Of a stretch of 64,000 nucleotides of DNA, positions 57,929-64,000 are shown piece after piece. The notes beneath the pieces were generated by a model. It searched no databases and had not been told where the DNA came from. It saw only the letters and a program-made list of their open reading frames with translations. Origin of the DNA: Xylona heveae TC161 (taxonomy: Eukaryota > Ascomycota > Xylonomycetes > Xylonales > Xylonaceae); contig NW_017264203.1 in NCBI RefSeq assembly GCF_001619985.1, positions 124,001 through 188,000 of the forward strand, in the 5' to 3' direction. A program made the position numbers and the translations under genes. The first letter of the stretch is position 1; each line of letters begins with the position of its first letter.

Positions 57929-60124
57929 TTTTTTTGGGGCGGGAGAAGATGAAGAAAATAAAAGTTATCCTCGTATACTGCTGATGAGTTTGATGTTGTA
58001 TCGATTACGCAAAAAGCATTGAAAACGTCGGTGGAATAGGCGCGATAGTCCTGTGGCGCGTATGGAGTAGCTCAGGATGAGCAGGTAAATAATTCAAAAA
58101 CGAATGAAGAGCTCATTAAAAGCTCGAATTAGTTATGAGGCCAATGAAAAGGATATCAACGGCAAGGACGAGGGGTGCCTCGTGGCGTCTCTGACATCAG
58201 GATATTCAAATCAAGAGACATCTGTGCGCTCCAGGGTGGCTTCTTTAGTATTTAAATTGTTTGGAGTCAAAGGAGAGGAAAAGAGTTGGTGTCTTCGGCA
58301 AGTCAGATCGGTTTGCCCCGACCGGAATTAAGACCTGGGGGGGGACGGAGATCATCCCGTCCTTCGCTTGGTCTGCTCTCTAGCGCATGGTGGCTTACCC
58401 AATCAAGCTAAGTCACGCCCTATTTAGACCAGAGTTGCTTCCTGACAGCCGAGGCATCTTTGGAGACTGACCAATGACAATACAATCTCCCTCGGAAAAG
58501 CACAATTTATGCCACGCGCATTACCGAATTATGCGTTTATCCTCGGCATAGCCGGGATCTTAAATATCCGACTCCTTTTGTGCAAAGATGTCTTTCATAA
58601 CTCTACAATATGCAGATATATGCAGAGATATGCAGGTATATTCCCCAATTTACGGCCCGGGAATCCTTGACAGGATTTGAGACCCTAAAATGTGCAGACC
58701 CGCATGGGAAACACAAAACATCTGACACATCCTACGGCCGTAGCATCGTCGTCCTTTACGCAGCCAAGCATTCCCCACGGCCATGAACCAAGATATCCAG
58801 ATATGATTGAAGGAGGATTTGTGTCCTCTGACTCATGATCCAGGATTTATCGTAGAATGAGTTTTTAAGCTAGCTATACGTTAATTAAAAGGATTGCTGC
58901 GACATTGACGATACAGCTGATAATCGCAATCTCATTTAATCTGTCATCTTATCAGATGATCAGAGTCGGTGTGGGCGAGGGCTGGCCGTCCTGGTCCCTA
59001 AGCGCCATGGTCGGATATCCCACGTCCGTGACGCGAATCTCAAGTCGAAAATTGTGACTCGGAGTCCAGAATCAGCCTGCCCCGTGTCTGACCCTTTCTC
59101 TTGGGACAAGGTTCCAGTTCGGCGTGTTCCCCCCCCCTTTCGATACCCATGTTTTTTTCTTTTGACCCGTGCATCTAGAGCCAAAATCTCACTTGCAATC
59201 CCCTTGATCCCTTCTCGCATCTAGCCTTCCTTGGGCATGATTTGCTCGTATCCTTTTTTTTGTTTCTACGAGTATGGAGTATGTTCCCTAGCTGATATGC
59301 GCTGCAGGTGCCAGTGGCTTTAGCTAGTCGCCGAGTGAGTAAATCTGACCTGACCATCATCAACACCCCTCATGCCCAAGGTACCTATGCAGATGCGTGG
59401 CAGTCTTCTTTCGGCGGATATTTCTCATTGCTTTTTCCAGTCCTTGGCCAGAATTGGAAAATTATCACAATCATCATATTGCTTGTGAGTGGACTATGGT
59501 CTGATTTTAGTTGCCGCAATGTATAGCCCTGGCTTTGCGGCGCGTGGCCAGCACTCCCTAGCGCCCGACGCCCCCCTACTACCGCCCGAAAGGCTGCATA
59601 ACTTTAAGCCGAGCACAATCTCTGTACGGGATAAATGTGCCTCCGCATGCCGGCCATAACTTCAATGGCATCATAAGAAGATATTTTTGAATATTAATAA
59701 AATTAAAGGATTGATCGACTCCAATCCACTTCTTATGACTTTCTCTCCTCAATGAGCTGTCCACACTCTCAAATGCCTTCGAGGCTAGCCTTTTGTGCTA
59801 ATCCAACAATAGAAGTCCTGTTGCTGTCAAAATTCTAGAAATTATGATAGCTTTATCCATATGGTAGAAGAGACACTTGTCAAACATGAGCTGATAAACG
59901 TGAAAACAATATACCGTCGTTCGCGAACGACGCTCTCATCAAAACGGAATATTTTGACCTGCCAGCTCCCTTGGCCGGTTTTCCAATCAATAAACGCCAA
60001 AAGTATGCCAAGCAATGTCCCCAACCCTTTCAGCGGTATCTTTTCAACGTAATATGTACAGTATTATTTTATATATTCCAGCGCATTTCTAAAATGCCTC
60101 ATGATCCTTTGTATTCACTGTCGG
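57929..60124. other. Long intergenic region, no gene seen
   Basis: About 2.2 kb upstream of the MFS gene. ORFs are short and lack domains. A G-run lies at 58336-58343 and a C-run at about 59130-59138. ATATGCAG words repeat at 58610-58640. The MFS promoter must lie at the 57.9-58.5 kb end. I found no tRNA or transposon ends. Confidence 0.5.
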
Positions 60125-60588
60125 CTAGTTCTTCTTCACCGAATCGGCTTCGGAGGTCGAAATTTCCCGAATCACCACATCCTTATTATCGTTCTCCTTC
60201 TTCTCGTCGCTTCTTCCGCTCCAAAAAGAGCTAATTGACCATCGACTTGTAGATGATTCCTCTGGCTTTGGCTTCTGTTCGCGGATTACAGGTGAAGGAT
60301 TGTGTGTTGCTGTCGTCGGCTCAGGCGTTGTTTCTGGCTGATTCTCTTTCACATCATGCTGCTTCGCGCTGGAATCATAAGCCAATCAATTCGTTCAAAA
60401 TCATATCTCGACGTACAATTCAGCCTGCTTCTCCCTCTCCTGTTCTTGAAAAGATGGGCCGAAAGTCGCTACGCCTGGGTGGAAGAGTCAGTATAGAGCT
60501 CGAACGACAGTCGAAGAGTTTCCCTCGTACCATTGGCCACACCAAAGCCCACTGCCAAGAGCAGAGGCACGAATCCTCGTCTGCCCAT
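60125..60588 (-). CDS. Small membrane-anchored protein of unknown function
   Basis: Three exons on the minus strand (60588-60531, 60474-60417 and 60368-60125) join in frame to 119 aa, with GTACGA/CCCAG and GTACGT/TTCCAG introns of 56 and 48 nt. The protein starts MGRRGFVPLLLAVGFGVANG, one short hydrophobic segment. It continues VATFGPSFQEQEREKQAEF, then a polar Pro/Glu/Ser region ending SRWSISSFWSGRSDEKKEND and REISTSEADSVKKN. A tiny N-terminal anchor with a charged tail resembles small mitochondrial or ER proteins of fungi, but I cannot name a family. An upstream in-frame ATG at 60690 would add 34 residues; I prefer 60588 because the hydrophobic anchor then sits at the N-terminus. It is divergent from the Mus7 gene. 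Confidence 0.62.
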
Positions 60589-60877
60589 TTCACTACAAGT
60601 GGCGGGCGTCCCTCCCAAAATCGCAGAACTCGCTGGTGTAGGCGACGTCGTCAAAGATGTACTGTACTGTAGCGCCTTTGCCTTCCCCACGACGCGCTAA
60701 TGCCAATTAAGCGATTCCATTACAGTTGCCTGAACCGCCTGACGCGTGGGCGCGTCTTTCTGTAGTTTATCGCTAAAAGCTTTAGGTAAACTGCCAAACA
60801 TCATTGCTTGAATGTTTCGGTCAACATCTCGTGCTGAAGCAACGGGTATTTTGTCCGCGGAATGATTATTCGGGCAA

Positions 60878-63800
60878 ATGGTGGAATGGAGAGACCGGGG
60901 TTACGTTCCGGACTCAGATGAGGAGGAAGATGACTCTCAGCCTACTTTTCCTACCCATCAATTTCCCGCTCAGGATGACGCCGACAGCGAGGACGAGTTG
61001 TCCAAGGATTTTGGCACAAGCTCCAATGGCCTCTGGAGTATACCACGTATCAGGTCAAGCGGTGCCACGCTCAAGGACAAAATCGCCCCCGGCTCCGTCA
61101 CGCGCGAAAATCATAAAGAGTCGATAGATCAACAAGAAGTGGCAAGTCCCCATCGTCTTCCAGACCTATGGTATGCTAATAACACACCAGCCATCCTTGT
61201 CCCCGAAGCGGCTACACTCATCGGGAGATTCTAGTCAACCAACACCAAAAACAGACTCGCCATTGGTTCTGCAGCAGAATCCAGAACTTACGAAAGAGAC
61301 GCAATTGCCAGAAGCTCGTGATGCAATCCCGTTACACCCCGACTGTGAGACCTCTGCTCACTTCGATACCATAGACGGAAATCTCTCAGACTCATCTTCC
61401 TCTCTCCTCAGTGAACCGCCGTTGGATTTGGAACAAAATGGAATGTTCGGAGATCTTCCGGCGCTCCCAGAGGAACCCGGTATCTCCGGATTTGCTGGCG
61501 TTGTTCTTCCAACGATCGATAGACGGGAAGCCTCTAATGGGCTTTCTCGACGCTCATTGAGGCAGAGGAACCCTATTCAACTTCACCCTTATATGCTAGA
61601 AGGAGAGAGATACAGACAATTTCTGCGTGCAAGAGGCTTGAAACCCCTGCGAATAGCAGCAGATAGCCAGCAAACGAGACGAAGAGGGAGCAACTCGTCG
61701 GATGTGGAGTATCAGGCGGATAACGCGGAATCGCAGTCTATTCCAGCGGCGAGCTCGCCACCAAGGGCTTCACCATCACGAGTTCTTGGCAAATTTCCTT
61801 CCAATCCGCCTCCGAATGTCATGACTGAGCTGAACATTGATTTTGGAGGTGACGATGACTTCCCTGATGTCGATGCGATACTTCACAGAAACCTTGAAGG
61901 TGCCGTGCAAGCGGGCCACAAACGCCGAAAAACTCAGACCTACACTCACAAGCAAAGGAAAGTTCCTAATATTGTTGCCCCGCAGGGGTCTCCTGCAAAG
62001 CTCATTAGGACAGAAGGGCAGGATGACGATTCAATTTTCAATATTCCGCCATCTTCACCATCGTCTAACACAACGCGACTGACGGACGAAGAACTTCCAA
62101 TCCGTGCAGCATTCAAATTTCCTCGGGGCGTGTCCATCGACCCGCCTGATACCCCTGCAACGTCATCCGAAACAAGAAATGCGCCACTTGTGGAATTATC
62201 AGAAGACTCTGATAGTGGAAATGATTTTGACCATCGCCCCTTGAGACCGATTTTGGCCCCACACTCCCCTGGTCTTCCACCGTCTCCTCCAGTGCTATCG
62301 ACTGGCCCATCTCATTCGGCGTCTCAAAATGATGATTCAAAACAGTTGAGAAAAGTCAGAAGACGAATAAAGGGTGTCCTCCCCGCCTCGTGGTTGAGGC
62401 TTGATCAACAGGCCCAGAAGACCACTCGAGCCGGGCATCCTTCGCATAACCACCAAAACCCACCCACAACTGATACAAACCCGCAACGAGGTGTTGCCCA
62501 AAGATTGGCTGGAACCAGAAGGCATGATGTTTCAACTCCTCGAGGAGTATCAGGTCCTTTTCTCTTATCAAGCTCAAGTGAAGATGATTCCGACGATCAG
62601 ACTATACAATATACAGGGCCAGTGAGGCACGATGATTTCTCTCATCCTTTCACAGAACCTGAAGACGTCCAAGAAGATAATCGGATTGACTTGATGCTTC
62701 CTTCTGTGTCACGCCATCGACAGTCGGGCAAAGGCCAGCGAAAAAAACAGCTCAGACTCACAGATATCATTCAATCGACCGTGGAAAGGAGAATCGGAAA
62801 AGGTACCCCTTCAGGTTTGTTGTCTCCAGTATCGTCGAAACGGCAAAAGAAGAATCACCTCTCCTCCAAGCTTCAGAAAGCTATTCAACGGAAGTCTGTG
62901 ACTCCTGCTCCGCCCAAATTGAGCATAATAGATGCTCCAGCGTCTTTGGTTTCTACCCAAGACACACCCAAGTTCATCAGGTTGGCTTTACGTCAAGCAC
63001 GGCGGCAGAAGAATTACGGCAGACACAGTCCGACAAGTAAAGTGATTCGGCTTCATACCGTAGAAGACACTCAAGATGCGACATCTGTTCTACGGGACTG
63101 GCGGCGTGGAAAGATTAGACCGTGGACAAGCAGGGACAAGTCGCCCATCCGCGACGATGCCCAGCACCCTCTCGCACGACTCCCTGAAAATGACTCTCGG
63201 AGTGCAATCCAGCGCCCAGCCCCGGTGGCCGAAGCTGAGGGGCTCAGAGGGTCGAGCAACGCGGAAAATTCTCTTAGATTTCCTGAACAACTGCCACTGG
63301 TTCCTGCTCAACCAGTAAAACAAAAAGGGCAATTAAAGGCAAAAACAAGGCAGACGGTGTTTGGGCCGCGGATATCTCTCAAGAACAAGCCTAAGAGGCA
63401 AAAAGGCCTTCAACCGCTTCTTCAAAGACATCAACCACGTCCGGCTCAAGTGGAATGGACCGAAACCGACTACGGTCAGCGTCACCCACGAGCGGCCTTT
63501 CAGCAGAAGCTCGGGATAATTGACCGTCAATTCCAAGAAAAATCGACTAAGGACTCGAAAATTTCGAATTTGCCTCTTGAAAGGTTTCTCGAGGACACCA
63601 CTGATATGCCCTCAATTACAAGCAACGGCCAGATGCGTACTGCTCTAGAAACGAACAACGATAGTTTCAATGGCCCGCCTGGGCTGTTACGAGTTGACCA
63701 GAGCCGTCGTCAACGCAAGCGCATTGCCAACCGTCTGGATATTAATGCTATAAATTTTGGCCAACTTGAAGGCTCGGTTGTGGTGCCTGACGATGGTATC

Positions 63801-64000
63801 TCAGAGTCAGGTCAAACATCTCGCACCGACTATAGTGGCGCTCTTAGAAACGTAGGAAGTTACGGCACTGTTCATACTACCGACTTCCAAATGTGCCCAC
63901 TGCGAATAGGAACGTTCTTTCATAAAAGCACGTTTATTGGGAGTGGAGATCTTGCGAAAGTCTTGCATTTTGTGCCGTCAGAAACTATTTCCGAGCAGTC
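60878..64000 (+). CDS. Mus7/Mms22 family DNA repair protein (5' part, runs off the right edge)
   Basis: Mms22/Mus7 works with the Rtt101-Mms1 cullin ligase in recovery of damaged replication forks. Exon 1 starts at 60878 (MVEWRDRGYVPDSDEEEDDS), the acidic N-terminus typical of fungal homologues. Exon 2 runs from 61191 to the window end without a stop. Conserved pieces include SRRSLRQRNPIQLHPYMLEG and ERYRQFLRARGLKPLRIA near residue 200, FGPRISLKNKPKRQKGLQPL, RKRIANRLDINAINFGQLEG, and FQMCPLRIGTFFHKSTFIGS at the end. The intron (to 61190) may begin at 61139 with a weak GTGGCA donor or at 61142 with a strong GCAAGT donor; both keep phase 0. About 1020 residues are in the window; homologues are about 2000 aa or more. 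Confidence 0.88.

Noticed and set aside
57929-60124. Possible transposon or biosynthetic-cluster remnants next to the MFS gene
   Set aside because: I found no transposase-like, reverse-transcriptase-like or enzyme-like frames, and no terminal repeats.

Overview
The window is nuclear DNA of a filamentous ascomycete. The evidence is short spliceosomal introns (about 45-85 nt, GTAAGT/GTATGT donors, CTAAC/CTGAC-like branch sites, YAG acceptors), a Zn2Cys6 regulator, and protein styles typical of Eurotiomycetes; an Aspergillus- or Penicillium-like genus is my best guess, without a species. Most genes are housekeeping genes in head-to-head or tail-to-tail pairs separated by 0.3-2 kb. I saw no convincing tRNA, rRNA, CRISPR array, retroelement or intact transposon.

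Layout. 1-657 (-): 5' part of an S10 serine carboxypeptidase. 2422-7393: an accessory catabolic block with a zinc MDR dehydrogenase (-), a KduD/IdnO-like SDR (+) and myo-inositol oxygenase (+), followed by an isolated palindrome-rich block at 7660-7780. 8788-15299 (+): DOCK-family Rho/Rac GEF. 16639-20109 (+): Zn2Cys6 transcription factor with a long TTTC microsatellite in an intron. 21057-22508 (-): Ies2, an INO80 subunit. 22.9-24.6 kb: a possible small gene (-) and a Pex14-domain peroxin (+). 24850-27376 (-): amidase with eight exons. 28373-33095: the 90S factor Utp7/WDR46 (-) and the 40S factor Tsr1 (+) share a 326-bp promoter. 33733-34992 (+): Cwc25. 36101-37375 (+): GTP cyclohydrolase II. 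39398-40141 (+): 2-Cys peroxiredoxin. 40470-41222 (-): low-complexity protein. 43188-45248 (-): DUF726 protein. 45675-46688 (-): a possible small gene and a mitochondrial GatC-like subunit. 47031-48156 (+): alpha-SNAP/Sec17. 48693-51667 (+): mitochondrial AAA ATPase. 52500-54308 (+): Gag1-like/DUF4050 protein. 56018-57928 (-): DHA1 MFS transporter. 60125-60588 (-): small membrane protein assembled from three exons. 60878-end (+): Mus7/Mms22 DNA-repair protein, cut by the window edge.

The most system-like part is 2.4-7.4 kb. Myo-inositol oxygenase makes D-glucuronate. A sorbitol/L-idonate-type MDR and a gluconate-type SDR beside it could carry out the two late oxidoreductions of the fungal D-glucuronate route (L-idonate to 5-keto-D-gluconate to D-gluconate). 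GTGGGG words in the shared MDR/SDR promoter would fit CreA-type carbon repression. The rest is conserved cell machinery: ribosome biogenesis, splicing, chromatin, vesicle fusion, peroxisome, mitochondrial translation and proteostasis, riboflavin, redox and DNA repair.

Exon boundaries were set by eye from reading frames and splice consensus. All spliced models listed as real genes close in frame.
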